This document shows positions 19,325 through 28,100 of a stretch of 64,000 nt of DNA, one piece after another. Origin of the DNA: Microterricola gilva (GTDB lineage: Bacteria > Actinomycetota > Actinomycetes > Actinomycetales > Microbacteriaceae). Position 1 is the first letter of the stretch. Each line of letters begins with the position of its first letter. The stretch is from the NCBI RefSeq assembly GCF_004217495.1, contig NZ_SHLC01000001.1, positions 310,001 through 374,000 on the forward strand. Reading direction: 5' to 3'. Made by a program: the position numbers and the translations under genes. Below the pieces are notes generated by a model. The model was given only the letters and a program-made list of their open reading frames with translations. It did no database searches and had not been told where the DNA came from.

Positions 19325-20442
19325 GATTCCACCGTCACAAGGGCCGGGTAGCCGAAGGCCTTGAGCAATGCCGTCTGCTTCGCCGTCTCTAGGTCCGCCG
19401 CGACCATCTCTGCGCAGAGCTCGCGCGCTCCCATCGATGGAATCCAGCCGAGCTCCGCCCTGGCGGACGAGGAATCACCGAGCAGGGTCTCGACCTCGGC
19501 AGGACGGAAGTAGCGCGGGTCGATCCGCACGATGACGTCCCCTGGAGCCACACCGGGGGCGATCTCGGGGTCGACCGTGTCGACGATGCCCACCTCATCG
19601 ACGCCGCTTCCCGCGAAATGCAGGCCGATGCCGGCATCCTCTGCCGCCCAGCGGATGAACTCGCGCACCGAGTGCTGTTCGCCCGTGGAGATGACGTAGT
19701 CCTTCGGGGCATCGCCCTGGAGCATCATCCACTGCAGGCGCACGTAGTCGCGGGCGTGACCCCAGTCGCGCAGCGAGTCGATGTTGCCGATGTACAGGCA
19801 GGGCTCAAGTCCCTGCGCGATGTTCGCGATCGCCCTAGTGACCTTCCGGGTGACGAAGGTCTCGCCGCGCCGTGGTGACTCGTGATTGAAGAGGACTCCG
19901 TTGCAGGCGTACATGCCGTACGACTCGCGGTAGTTCACGGTGATCCAGTAGGCGAAGAGCTTGGCGACGGCGTAGGGGGAGCGGGGGTAGAACGGTGTCG
20001 TCTCCCGTTGCGGGATCTCCTGGACCTGGCCGAACAGTTCCGACGTCGAGGCCTGGTAGAACCGCACGCGCTCCGTCATGCCGAGCAGCCGGATCGCTTC
20101 CAGGATGCGGAGCGTTCCGAGGGCATCGACGTCGGCGGTGTACTCCGGCGTCTCGAAGCTCACCGCGACGTGGGACTGCGCGCCCAGGTTGTAGATCTCG
20201 TCGGGCTGCGCCTCCTGGATGATTCTGGTGAGGCTCGAGCCGTCGGTGAGGTCGCCGTAGTGCAGGTGCAGGCGTCGGTGCTGCTCGTGCGGGTCCTGGT
20301 AGATGTGGTCGATTCGCTGAGTGTTGAACTGCGACGAACGGCGCTTGATCCCGTGCACCTCGTAGCCCTTGTCGAGCAGAAGCTCGGCCAGGTAGGAGCC
20401 GTCTTGGCCCGTGATGCCGGTGATCAGTGCGCGGCGGGTCAT
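19321..20442 (-). CDS. gmd: GDP-mannose 4,6-dehydratase
   Basis: 373 residues with an N-terminal [23 protein letters not shown]-binding motif, the [15 protein letters not shown] segment typical of Gmd, and YAVAK active-site residues in [13 protein letters not shown]. It converts GDP-mannose to GDP-4-keto-6-deoxy-D-mannose, the precursor of GDP-fucose made by the overlapping fcl gene. Its start overlaps the stop of the cytidylyltransferase gene by 4 bases. Confidence 0.96.
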   Translation of the reverse strand: MTRRALITGITGQDGSYLAELLLDKGYEVHGIKRRSSQFNTQRIDHIYQDPHEQHRRLHLHYGDLTDGSSLTRIIQEAQPDEIYNLGAQSHVAVSFETPEYTADVDALGTLRILEAIRLLGMTERVRFYQASTSELFGQVQEIPQRETTPFYPRSPYAVAKLFAYWITVNYRESYGMYACNGVLFNHESPRRGETFVTRKVTRAIANIAQGLEPCLYIGNIDSLRDWGHARDYVRLQWMMLQGDAPKDYVISTGEQHSVREFIRWAAEDAGIGLHFAGSGVDEVGIVDTVDPEIAPGVAPGDVIVRIDPRYFRPAEVETLLGDSSSARAELGWIPSMGARELCAEMVAADLETAKQTALLKAFGYPALVTVES

Positions 20443-20936
20443 GAGCTCACCCCCGCGGTGTCCGCGCGTTCGAGCGGCGCGGATTGCCCCGTGTTCAGCA
20501 TGTCCAGCGCTCGCCGCAGACGGGTGCTGGACGTGGTCATCGTGTACGGGAAGTAGACGACCTCGACGCCGACGTCGGCGAAGGCGAGCTCAAGCGAGTA
20601 ACCGCGCTCCGTGCCTTTCCAGTCGTCGCCCTTGAAGTAGATGTCGAAGCCGACCTTCTGCCAGGTCTCGAGCTTGTCCAGCGCCGTCTCGGCCACGGCC
20701 TCGTCGACGAAGGAGATGTGGCGAACGATTTCGAGTCGCTCCACGAGCGGCACGACCGCTGCCGCGCCCTTCGTGCGCAGCAACACCTCGTCGGAGACCA
20801 CACCGGCGATCAGGTAGTCACACTGACTCCTCGCGTGCCGAAGGATGTTCAAGTGGCCAACGTGGAAGAGATCGAATGCCCCTCCCGCGTAGCCGACGCG
20901 GTGCCGGATTCTGCCACCGGCTTCCGGAATGTCCAT
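20439..20936 (-). CDS. TagD-like cytidylyltransferase
   Basis: 165 residues from the ATG at 20936, which shares one base with the upstream stop. It contains the nucleotidyltransferase HxGH motif ([13 protein letters not shown]), a KGDDWKG segment like that of glycerol-3-phosphate cytidylyltransferases, and a C-terminal TTSSTRLRR motif of the ISSTxLR type. It should couple CTP to a phosphorylated alcohol or sugar to give a CDP-activated compound. The natural partner in the locus is the CDP-alcohol transferase at 13013-13801. The exact alcohol (glycerol, ribitol, inositol or other) cannot be read from the sequence. Confidence 0.84.
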   Translation of the reverse strand: MDIPEAGGRIRHRVGYAGGAFDLFHVGHLNILRHARSQCDYLIAGVVSDEVLLRTKGAAAVVPLVERLEIVRHISFVDEAVAETALDKLETWQKVGFDIYFKGDDWKGTERGYSLELAFADVGVEVVYFPYTMTTSSTRLRRALDMLNTGQSAPLERADTAGVSS

Positions 20937-22474
20937 CAGTACGCCCCCTTCGGTGTGATGATCGTTTTGAATGTGCGCCAGATGATCATGAGGTCGCCGG
21001 TCAGCGACCAGTTCTCGACGTAGTAAAGGTCGAGCCGGACGCTCTCCTCCCAGCTGAGATCGGAGCGACCGCTGATCTGCCACAGGCCCGTGATTCCCGG
21101 CTTGATGAACAGCCGGCGGTGAACGCTTCCCTCGTAGCACTGCACCTCGCTGCTGAGCGGAGGTCGGGGCCCGACGATGCTCATGTCCCCGACCAGCGCA
21201 TTCCAGATCTGGGGGAGTTCGTCGAGCGAGTACTTGCGGAGACCGCGCCCGACCCGGGTGACCCGGGGGTCGTTGCGCATCTTGAACAAGACGCCGGAGC
21301 CCTCGTTCTTGTCGAGCAGGCCGGCCAGATCGTCCTCGGCCGTCTGCACCATCGAGCGGAACTTGAGCATCTGGAAGGTGCGCCCGTTGCGGCCGCAGCG
21401 CTCCTGCCTGAACAGGATCGGGCCGCGGCTGTCCAGCTTGATCACGATGCCGATCACGAGCATCAACGGGAACAGCACGATCAGTGCCACCGCGGCCAGA
21501 GTCACGTCAAGCGTGCGCTTGAGGATGTGCTTGCCGCCCTCGAAGCTCGGGATCTCGACGTGGATTAGCGGTAATCCATCAACCGGACGGAAGTGGATGC
21601 GGGGGCCGGCGACATCCGTGAGCCGGGAGGAGAGCACGAGCTCGGCCGCCGTCCCCTCGAGGTCCCAACCGAGGGTGCGGATGAACTGGCTGCCGCCGTC
21701 GGGCTGGCCGGCGACGATAACAGTGTCGGCGGAGACGGACTCGGCCGCCTCGGCAATCCCCTCGAGGTCAGAGACGACGGGAACGTGCTGCGCCCCGACC
21801 GTGAGGCCTTGCCCGTCGTCGTCCTCGAGCGAGACGCCGACCACGTGGTAGGCCGCGCCGGACTTCGACTCGATCTGCGAGATGACGTAGGCGACGTCTT
21901 CCCTCTTGCCGACGACGATGGCCCTGGCGAGGTAGTGGCCGAACAGGCGCTGGTGCAGCAGCCACTTGCGCCACAGCCAGCGGTCGAGCAGCAGGCCCAG
22001 AACACCGATCGGCAGTGCAGCGATGAAGTAGCCGCGGGCGACATCGACCTGCAGCACGAGGAAGGTGATGGCGAGGAGCCCGAAGGCCAGGGCGCTGGCG
22101 TTCACGACCCGCTTGTACTCGGTCACGCCGACACCGACGATGTGGGGGTCGCGGGTGTGGAAGGCGGCGAGCGTCAGCAGCCAGGCGAACACGACGAGGC
22201 CGGCAACGAGTGCGTACTCGGCGGCCAGCGACTGCGGGTGCTTGAGCGAGGTGCTCGACGCGAAGCCGATGAGTCCGACCACGCTGACGATGGCGAGGAT
22301 GATGCCGACATCCGTGAGCCGGAGCCGGTCGCGGTAGAGCCGAGCCCAGCGAAGCCCGGAGGCCGGGAAGTCGACCGCTGGCGTGGTGGGGAGCGCGGCG
22401 GGCATCCCGACGAGCTCAAGGCGACGGCGTCCTGATGCGGTGTCTCTGCGCGCCCGGGGGCGTGGCTCGCTCAT
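20936..22474 (-). CDS. Priming undecaprenyl-phosphate sugar phosphotransferase
   Basis: 512 residues from the ATG at 22474, preceded by a GGCAAGG site. Four N-terminal membrane helices (about 50-160) lead to a CoA-binding-like domain with VVGKREDVAYVI, a fifth hydrophobic segment (LAAVALIVLFPLMLVIGIVI) and a cytoplasmic catalytic domain. The catalytic domain has FRQERCGRNGRTF, KFRSM and LRKYSLDELPQIWNAL, ending SLTGDLMIIWRTFKTI. This is the WbaP/CpsE type that starts the repeat unit by moving a sugar-1-phosphate to undecaprenyl phosphate. It is the first gene of the ten-gene minus-strand block, so the main promoter should lie upstream of 22474. Confidence 0.93.
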   Translation of the reverse strand: MSEPRPRARRDTASGRRRLELVGMPAALPTTPAVDFPASGLRWARLYRDRLRLTDVGIILAIVSVVGLIGFASSTSLKHPQSLAAEYALVAGLVVFAWLLTLAAFHTRDPHIVGVGVTEYKRVVNASALAFGLLAITFLVLQVDVARGYFIAALPIGVLGLLLDRWLWRKWLLHQRLFGHYLARAIVVGKREDVAYVISQIESKSGAAYHVVGVSLEDDDGQGLTVGAQHVPVVSDLEGIAEAAESVSADTVIVAGQPDGGSQFIRTLGWDLEGTAAELVLSSRLTDVAGPRIHFRPVDGLPLIHVEIPSFEGGKHILKRTLDVTLAAVALIVLFPLMLVIGIVIKLDSRGPILFRQERCGRNGRTFQMLKFRSMVQTAEDDLAGLLDKNEGSGVLFKMRNDPRVTRVGRGLRKYSLDELPQIWNALVGDMSIVGPRPPLSSEVQCYEGSVHRRLFIKPGITGLWQISGRSDLSWEESVRLDLYYVENWSLTGDLMIIWRTFKTIITPKGAY

Positions 22475-22931
22475 GGCCTTGCCGCGATTCGGCGCGGGTA
22501 GGGCCGGTGGGCGAACAGCGGCGACTGCGGGTTCAGGCCGGTGCTGTCTTGTGTTGTGGGTCGTCGAAGCGGTCGACGAATTATCAGTGCGATCACGAAA
22601 ATCCCTGCATTTCGGGTTTACAGGTACTGCGTCGGGTTGATGCAAGATCGACTGCGCGTGGGCTGCTAGGACAACCCGGCCATCAAAGTTGATGGCTGCT
22701 CAGCTCTTCTCGTGGATGACCTTACGCCTCGATTGGGGGGTGGCGATACCCCAGAATGGGGGGTGCGTTCCGTCGGAAAAGTGGACGCGAATGCTGTAAA
22801 GGACCGGAATGACGGGGATGTGCGCGGCTCGGAGCCGGCACGCAGATTGCTCACATTCGATGCAAAGGGGTTGTGCAGCGGAGCGTGAGGCGGAGCCGAG
22901 GTGCGTGATCGCGCCCGCCGCGTCCAGGCGC
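22475..22931. other. Non-coding leader upstream of the polysaccharide block
   Basis: About 460 bases between the sugar-transferase start and the cspA terminator with no convincing gene. The minus-strand promoter of the ten-gene block must lie here, but I could not assign -35/-10 boxes confidently. A GGGGGG-containing stretch around 22735-22762 is conspicuous. The long leader leaves room for regulation. Confidence 0.5.
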
Positions 22932-22960
22932 AAAAAACGGCCCCGCCGAAGCGGGGCCGT
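22932..22960 (-). terminator. Rho-independent terminator of the cold-shock gene
   Basis: A perfect 10-base stem (ACGGCCCCGC at 22937-22946 with its complement at 22951-22960) and CGAA tetraloop is followed on the minus strand by a T6 run (A-run at 22932-22937 on plus). It lies about 55 bases after the cspA stop. Confidence 0.92.
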
Positions 22961-23014
22961 TCAGTAACCCATAGGGTTCAGCGCGCGCCAACAGGTGGCG
23001 GCGCGGTACTCAGA

Positions 23015-23218
23015 CTAGAGCGGGCGGATGTTCTCAGCCTGCAGGCCCTTGGGGCCACGGGCGGTCTCGAACTCGACCTTCTGGTTCTCGTCGAGGCTGC
23101 GGTAGCCATCGCTCGCGATTGCGGAGAAGTGCGCGAACACGTCGGCGCTTCCGTCGTCGGGGGTGATGAAGCCGAAGCCCTTTTCAGCGTTGAACCACTT
23201 CACGGTGCCGGTTGCCAT
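23015..23218 (-). CDS. cspA: Cold-shock domain protein
   Basis: 67 residues from [21 protein letters not shown]1 (KGFGFI) and RNP2 (DVFAHFS) motifs are intact. It is an OB-fold RNA/single-strand DNA chaperone that melts mRNA structure at low temperature or in growth. The in-frame ATG four codons upstream is less likely than the usual MATGTVKWF start. A long leader precedes it and a strong terminator follows, so it is monocistronic. Confidence 0.96.
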   Translation of the reverse strand: MATGTVKWFNAEKGFGFITPDDGSADVFAHFSAIASDGYRSLDENQKVEFETARGPKGLQAENIRPL

Positions 23219-23782
23219 TTTGTCTCTCATTCATGAGGTAATCGATCGGATCCGACCTTCGAATCCGAGCGTCGCGTGTCTTGATTCGCCCTCAGAAAAG
23301 CGCCCATGAACCGGTCGGTTCGTGGTTGCTTGAAATACAATGCGCAACACAACAACTTGAGCGTCAACACTAGCCCATGAACCCGTGATATTGGTGAACT
23401 TTTTTTCGGGCGGATGCCGGATTGTTACACAAGCGGGCGAAATGGGGTGGAAACCCCCGGCTTTCTGCGACTTTTTGATCCTGTGGACCACGGCGTGGTC
23501 CGCATCCCCTGGCGTGGGTCGGAGGAGAACAATGCGCGGATCCATGGGTCGAGCCAGCGTGCAGCCGTGAGCTCGGCTACAACCAAGGCGGCTGAAGGCA
23601 GGTGAGCTCAACTTCTTCACGCACAATCCGTCGAATGACCGCTTCAAGTTCATTCATACCCGGGCACATAGGTGCACTCAAAATTGCCGCTCGTGTGGCA
23701 GAGCTTCGATGCATGCGAGCAACTCGGCACTGGGATGATCCGCCTGCGGCAGTCGATGGCCGAACGATCTGCGGGTGCGGAG
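23219..23782. other. Gene-free stretch: cspA leader and boundary of the hypothetical patch
   Basis: The part next to cspA (to about 23400) is probably its promoter and structured 5' leader. A TTGACG box on the minus strand sits at 23362-23367, but no convincing -10 was found. The rest (23400-23780) has several short open frames with poor codon usage and no recognisable product. I saw no repeat of the tRNA-Phe 3' end here. Confidence 0.5.
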
Positions 23783-24946
23783 TCAGACCGTACCGGGCGG
23801 CCTAACGCCGGCCTCCCCTGCCCACTTCTCGGCTGCGCGGAGGTATGAAGTAAGGTCGCCTCGGGCGGCCAACTGGAGAACGTCCCAAAACTTCTCCATC
23901 ACAGTCTCGTCGTCCATCCCATCCAGCCATGTGGTGAACGTCGGCCGTGATTCCATCCCGAACTGGCCAACCATCATCTCCAGGATATCGACCCGGAGTT
24001 GCTGGCCACCGATGCGGTGCTGCATGCGCTTGGCCGCCGACGTCTCACGGGCTGAACGCCATGCTGCGTCTGTGCTGTCATACACGACGCTGATGTCGAG
24101 CGCTGGCGGGATGGGCGGGAGGTCGGTCTCGCCCGCGATGAGGATGGGCAGCGCTTGCCGCCGCACCCAGTCGGCGATCTCCCCTGCTTCTCGCATCAGC
24201 GTTTGCCACGCTCCGGTGTGTGGGCGCTGCACCGCTACCTCGGGCCACACCGACAACAGTTCGCGCGTACCAATGGGCACGGCGGCTAATACCTCGCCGA
24301 CCTCTACGACATCGCGTTCGCCCAGAGCCCTGCTTGAAATCTTCGAGTCAAGATCGAATCGCGCAACCCGCGTCAAAGCAACGGTTGGCTCTCGATGCTT
24401 CGCGAAGTTCGTGTGCTCAGTGAGGAGACGAAGCGGGTGGTGGTGGGGGTCTTGGCGTTGGAAAGGCTGAAGGCGCAGAACGCGCTCGTAGACGTCATCG
24501 CCGGGCGCAAACATCTCTAACGAAAGGCGGTGTTTGTTCCTCGCCCATTGCGCAAACCTCTCGGGCTTGTCGAATGCGGGGATCTCGAGCGCTCGCGACT
24601 CATCTAGGGTGAGCGGGCGGTTGACCCTATGCTGCACTTCGGCGAACAGTGCGTGCTCGATCGAGTTGCGCGCCTGATTCAGAGCGTCGGCGAAGAGGCG
24701 GGCCGCAGCTTGCGGCAGCGGTCGGATTCCTGCGAGCACCACCTGTTCCTCGCTTTCAGTGAAGCGGCGAGTGAGCTGCACCGGCTCGTCGCGCTGATAG
24801 CGCTCCAATGTGGCAGAGAGGTTGCTGATAATGCCGTCGATGTGGGCGGAGGTGAAGAAGGCGTGCTCCTGGTGCTCGGGAAGCCACGAGCCGACCGCTG
24901 GCGTCGCCACGCTCAGCCCAGCCCGCGCACGGTCAGAAGCTCGCAC
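23783..24946 (-). CDS. Hypothetical protein with HEPN-like RNxxxH motif
   Basis: 387 residues, no signal or membrane segment. A helical stretch ADALNQARNSIEHALFAEVQ holds R93-N94-x3-H98, the RNxxxH signature of HEPN ribonuclease-like domains. It is followed by an IPAFD-F segment, a VLRLQPFQRQDPHHHPLRLLTEHTNFAKHR region and a C-terminal alpha/beta part. This order recalls a widespread family of uncharacterised bacterial proteins (HNLRSALDH type, then LQPYQ and NxDKHR). The start could be some codons downstream of 24946. The gene is less GC-rich than the housekeeping genes. Function is unknown; RNA cleavage is only a possibility. Confidence 0.62.
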   Translation of the reverse strand: MRASDRARAGLSVATPAVGSWLPEHQEHAFFTSAHIDGIISNLSATLERYQRDEPVQLTRRFTESEEQVVLAGIRPLPQAAARLFADALNQARNSIEHALFAEVQHRVNRPLTLDESRALEIPAFDKPERFAQWARNKHRLSLEMFAPGDDVYERVLRLQPFQRQDPHHHPLRLLTEHTNFAKHREPTVALTRVARFDLDSKISSRALGERDVVEVGEVLAAVPIGTRELLSVWPEVAVQRPHTGAWQTLMREAGEIADWVRRQALPILIAGETDLPPIPPALDISVVYDSTDAAWRSARETSAAKRMQHRIGGQQLRVDILEMMVGQFGMESRPTFTTWLDGMDDETVMEKFWDVLQLAARGDLTSYLRAAEKWAGEAGVRPPGTV

Positions 24947-25056
24947 GCCCTCAGAGTCGAACGCTTCATGAAGTCATACTGGCCCAGAATTCGTTTCGAT
25001 GAGCGATCGGTGGCTGGGACTGACCAACACAATCGGGCCAGCGTGCGCTCGTCTCC

Positions 25057-25393
25057 GTGTCGAACGACGACCGCAGTCCTGAAGAGTTCGTTGTCGCGGC
25101 GGATGTACTCTCGGCCATCGCGATCGTGCTGAGTGAAATGGGCGAGCCGGATGAGGAGGTCCGCGCAACGTTGTATGGGCGCTGGCATTGCATGCGCCCC
25201 AAGCGTTTTCGCAGCGGCAGCAAGCGCCGTTACTACCTCGCCACGACCATCAGAAGAGACCGCTGAAGAGTCTGCACCCCTTGAGCCGGTCCGAGCGTAT
25301 TTGGGAGCAGCTCAGCCAGAGGACCAGCTAGCCGCGGTGCTGAAGTCGCGCGAGCACCTCGAGCACCTCGCCGCCCTGTACCGCCCCCATTAG
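25057..25393 (+). pseudogene. Possible frameshifted small hypothetical gene
   Basis: A GTG start at 25057 opens 69 codons with coding-like third positions (MSNDDRSPEEFVVAADVL...) ending at a stop at 25264-25266. The +1-shifted frame then continues with coding-like composition (EPVRAYLGAAQPEDQLAAVLK) to a stop at 25391-25393. A single indel near 25200-25260 would join them into about 112 residues. It may be a decayed gene or a sequencing error. No family is recognised and no clear ribosome site precedes the GTG. Confidence 0.35.
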
Positions 25394-25420
25394 GGAAACG
25401 GAGCGCTTAGCGCGGGAAGG

Positions 25421-26467
25421 TTAGAAATTCCAGGGGATTGATGATCTATCGACGAGCTGTTCGACTGCGCGTCGAAACACGAATTCCCAGTCGTCGACGT
25501 CGACACCGTCCGGTGCCATGGAAATGGTTCCCGAACTAAAGCTGAACTTCGGCCCGAAGAGGTTGTTCCCCGTGATCCGGAAGCCGAGTTGCTCGGCGGT
25601 GGCGGTGTAACCCGTAGCGAGGTTCTCTACTCCGAGGCTCGTAACTACCCAGTCGCCTGGGAGGAGCTCTCGCAGCTGCCCGCGCACAGTCTCATGTCCC
25701 GGATCGGCGTGCACATCGTGCGATGCGATTCGCAGGGCTCGTTCCAGTTCTCTGACGGCAAACGCAAAGTCGAGCGCTTTGGCTTCCGCGAAACGTTGCC
25801 GGCCGCGCATCCTCGCCTGCAGGGACTCCACGAGTTCCACCGCCGACTGCCCCGGCTCCCACCGAACGTCGTACCAGGGAAGACCAAGTTCCCCTTGAAC
25901 CTTGTCCAGGATGGCGGTGACGGTCAGCCGAGGCACCGCCCCATCATCGATGACCACTCCGTCACCTCGTGTCACGCGGTGGGTGCCCCAGTCGAACCTA
26001 AGTAGCGTGTGGCGGTTGGTGCGGCTCCCAGGCACGGCCACCGAGCGCCCCACGGCATCGGCTCTGATTGCTGTGTCAAGTGTGGAGGCGAGAGCCTCCT
26101 GTGTCAGGTTCTCGGTCAGCTCGTCGAGCATCTGGTTCGCCTCGCTGCGTGCTTTCGCCTTGCGGCCCGCGAGTTCACCTTCGAGGTCCTCCAGTCGGTT
26201 CGAGAGTCGGGTGGTTTCAGCCTCGATGATCGACCGCGTGCTCTCCTCGACCTTGCGGGTGATCGAGCGGGTGAATCGCCGCTCCATCACGAAGATGATG
26301 AACGCCAATAGGAAGGTCGACCCAATACTCGTGAGCGTCCCTGTGATAATCGCAGGCCACTTCCAAGCGAGATCCGCAACGATGCCAAGAGCGATGAATG
26401 CGACACCGGCCCCGATAGCGCCCAGCACCAACCACCAATTGAACGTCTCTCGCGCGTTTTTCACCAC
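25421..26467 (-). CDS. Hypothetical two-helix membrane protein with coiled coil
   Basis: 348 residues. Two membrane helices at about 11-31 and 38-60 form an N-terminal hairpin. A charged coiled coil follows at about 62-130 (ITRKVEESTRSIIEAETTRLSNRLEDLEGEL), then a soluble cytoplasmic domain of about 200 residues with no motif I recognise. The layout suggests a membrane-tethered sensor or scaffold, but that is only structural analogy. It sits between other hypothetical genes on the same strand, 56 bases after the next upstream gene. Confidence 0.6.
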   Translation of the reverse strand: MVKNARETFNWWLVLGAIGAGVAFIALGIVADLAWKWPAIITGTLTSIGSTFLLAFIIFVMERRFTRSITRKVEESTRSIIEAETTRLSNRLEDLEGELAGRKAKARSEANQMLDELTENLTQEALASTLDTAIRADAVGRSVAVPGSRTNRHTLLRFDWGTHRVTRGDGVVIDDGAVPRLTVTAILDKVQGELGLPWYDVRWEPGQSAVELVESLQARMRGRQRFAEAKALDFAFAVRELERALRIASHDVHADPGHETVRGQLRELLPGDWVVTSLGVENLATGYTATAEQLGFRITGNNLFGPKFSFSSGTISMAPDGVDVDDWEFVFRRAVEQLVDRSSIPWNF

Positions 26468-26523
26468 CCCTCGAATCTAGGCGTGGCCGCGGACACCGTG
26501 ATGTGCGTTCTCGCTGACGAAGA

Positions 26524-27156
26524 CTAGCTGCGCGGCCGGAGCATCGCTCTGATGCTGGCCGTTGATCGGCCCGCTTGTATCAGGGCGGCGAGCTTGGCGG
26601 CGTCGTCGGCCATTGCGTGCAGCCCCTCCTGGTAGCGGTCCCAGAGAGCATCGTTGTTGTCGGGCAGGTAGACGAGTTCCAGATCCGGCGCATTCGCGAC
26701 CCACCGCCCGTTCTCGGGCGTGGTGTCGCCGATGCGAATGACTAGGGCATCTGGCGCTTGCATGCCGTAACCGCGCAGTTGGCCTAGATTTGCGTCGAGC
26801 ATCAGCAATGGGTTTTCAGATGTGACAACCATGTGCCCCGTGTCCTCGTCAGGGTCACCGGGACGAAAGTTCTCGACGCGGTCGTGGTCGTGCTCGGGTA
26901 CGAGAGCAGTGGCCCGCGGCCCCATGAAAGCCAGGTCGTCCGTGGACCGCTGGCGCGCCAAGAGCGATACTGGCCGAGGCGTCAGCTCATAGCTCAGATG
27001 TCGGCCTGTGAGCACGAGCATCGCGCTCGCGGCAGCGCAGTCGGCGTAGGCGCCGTAGGAGTACCCGATCAGCTCCACGGCAGCCAAGAGGCTCGCGTGT
27101 GCGTCAGTAGCGGCACCTGCTGCACGTTGCTTGCGGAGTCTGCCACCCTTGCCCAT
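26524..27156 (-). CDS. Hypothetical protein, possible Cys-His-Asp (papain/transglutaminase-like) fold
   Basis: 210 residues. After a basic N-terminus come C40 in YGAYADCAAASAMLVL, H108 in EDTGHMVVT and D121 in LLMLDANLGQL. The order Cys at a helix start, then His-hydrophobic, then hydrophobic-Asp resembles papain-like or transglutaminase-like proteins of actinobacteria that carry a GHLVV...LDLT pattern. This assignment is by eye and weak. A short unrelated helical tail ends the protein. It lies upstream of, and on the same strand as, the two-helix membrane protein and may be cotranscribed with it. Confidence 0.5.
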   Translation of the reverse strand: MGKGGRLRKQRAAGAATDAHASLLAAVELIGYSYGAYADCAAASAMLVLTGRHLSYELTPRPVSLLARQRSTDDLAFMGPRATALVPEHDHDRVENFRPGDPDEDTGHMVVTSENPLLMLDANLGQLRGYGMQAPDALVIRIGDTTPENGRWVANAPDLELVYLPDNNDALWDRYQEGLHAMADDAAKLAALIQAGRSTASIRAMLRPRS

Positions 27157-27366
27157 GGGGCGATGATAGCGGTACTCAGGAGCTCAACCCGAGGATTGAC
27201 CGCTGACGGTCCTCCATGAGTTGCCGTGATCATTTCAGGTCGTGGGACGAGTCCCCTCCTAGCCTCCAGACCATTCATGCACCATCAGCGACTCCGCTCA
27301 GCATCGCGACCCCTGTGTGGACCACCTCGAGCGTTGGATGTAGTCGGAGCGAGCCCGGCTCGAACA

Positions 27367-27727
27367 TCAGCAAAAGGCGGATGCCTGCGCCTTCCGGGGC
27401 TTCAATGACCGCGCAAGGTGTTTAGCCGTCGCATCCCCGATAGCCCAGGTCGGGCTCCCAGTAAGACTCTCCGTCAAAAGTGACGTCCGGCCAGACGTCG
27501 CAATTGAGGAAGGGCTCATCGTCCGACTCACCCTCGACTCGGAGCTGCACATAGTCCAAGACGAACTGCAGCGAGAACATCTGAAACTCGACGAGGCAGG
27601 AAAACAACTGGTTGGGAGGTACTTCGCTGGATCCTCCGCATTCGAGCATTTCCCACCGACCGAACCGATTGTGCGGGCCACGATGCCAAAGCCACCGCAC
27701 GAGCTTAGATCGGTGAGTGCGACGCAT
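27367..27727 (-). pseudogene. Small hypothetical gene with a probable C-terminal frameshift
   Basis: The frame from the ATG at 27727 encodes about 101 residues ending at 27422 (FQMFSLQFVLDYVQLRVEG...WPDVTF...PDLGYRGCDG). The FVLDYVQL / WP-V / PGYRD-type order recalls a common actinobacterial family of unknown function that continues after GYRDA. At the C4 run 27435-27438 a one-base change would turn GYRGCDG-stop into GYRDATAKHLARSLK... and extend the protein to the stop at 27367. I therefore mark it as possibly frameshifted. The start is uncertain because the frame is open upstream to 27889. Confidence 0.4.
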
Positions 27728-27930
27728 CGAAGGAGTGACCTCATGCCGCGCCGACAAGCTCGTCCTTGGCCTGAGGTCGGTCGACTCCGACCACACCCAC
27801 GTCGGTGTGCGGGTTGTCGTACATCTCGCAAGAACCCGGAATGGCACAAAGCCGAACCATGCGAACCCGGAACGGCACATTGATGGCACAGCCTCATTGG
27901 CGCCCTTATGGAATGGCGCGCCGAAACAAG

Positions 27931-27956
27931 AAAACCCCCGGTTTCCCGGGGGTTTT
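27931..27956 (-). terminator. Terminator of the tRNA-Phe transcript
   Basis: AAAACCCCCGG (27931-27941) is complementary to the later CCGGGGGTTTT (27946-27956), giving a stable hairpin with flanking A- and T-runs. It lies directly after the 3' end of tRNA-Phe on the minus strand. Confidence 0.88.
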
Positions 27957-27961
27957 GATTG

Positions 27962-28034
27962 TGGCTCCGACCGGCATCGATCCGGTGACCTTTCGATTTT
28001 CAGTCGAACGCTCTACCAACTGAGCTACAGAGCC
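27962..28034 (-). tRNA. tRNA-Phe (GAA)
   Basis: 73 bases folding as a cloverleaf on the minus strand: acceptor GGCTCTG/CGGAGCC, D-loop AGTTGGTAGA, anticodon loop CTGAAAA (GAA), T-loop GGTCG...GATCGATGCC. The discriminator is A at 27962. CCA is not encoded. Confidence 0.96.
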
Positions 28035-28100
28035 CGGAGCATTCGAAAATGCTGCCGAGAAGGAGAAAGCCCCAACTTTCGAAGGGGCTTGTCGCCTAAG

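Noticed and set aside
23231-23653. 140-codon minus-strand frame upstream of cspA
   Set aside because: It occupies the expected cspA leader and promoter, and its composition does not look coding.
24913-25188. 91-codon minus-strand frame upstream of the HEPN-like gene
   Set aside because: It overlaps the HEPN-like start in another frame and the opposite strand has better codon composition; no homology recognised.
23219-28034. Integrated element with tRNA-Phe attachment repeat
   Set aside because: No copy of the tRNA-Phe 3' end and no integrase gene was seen in the patch.
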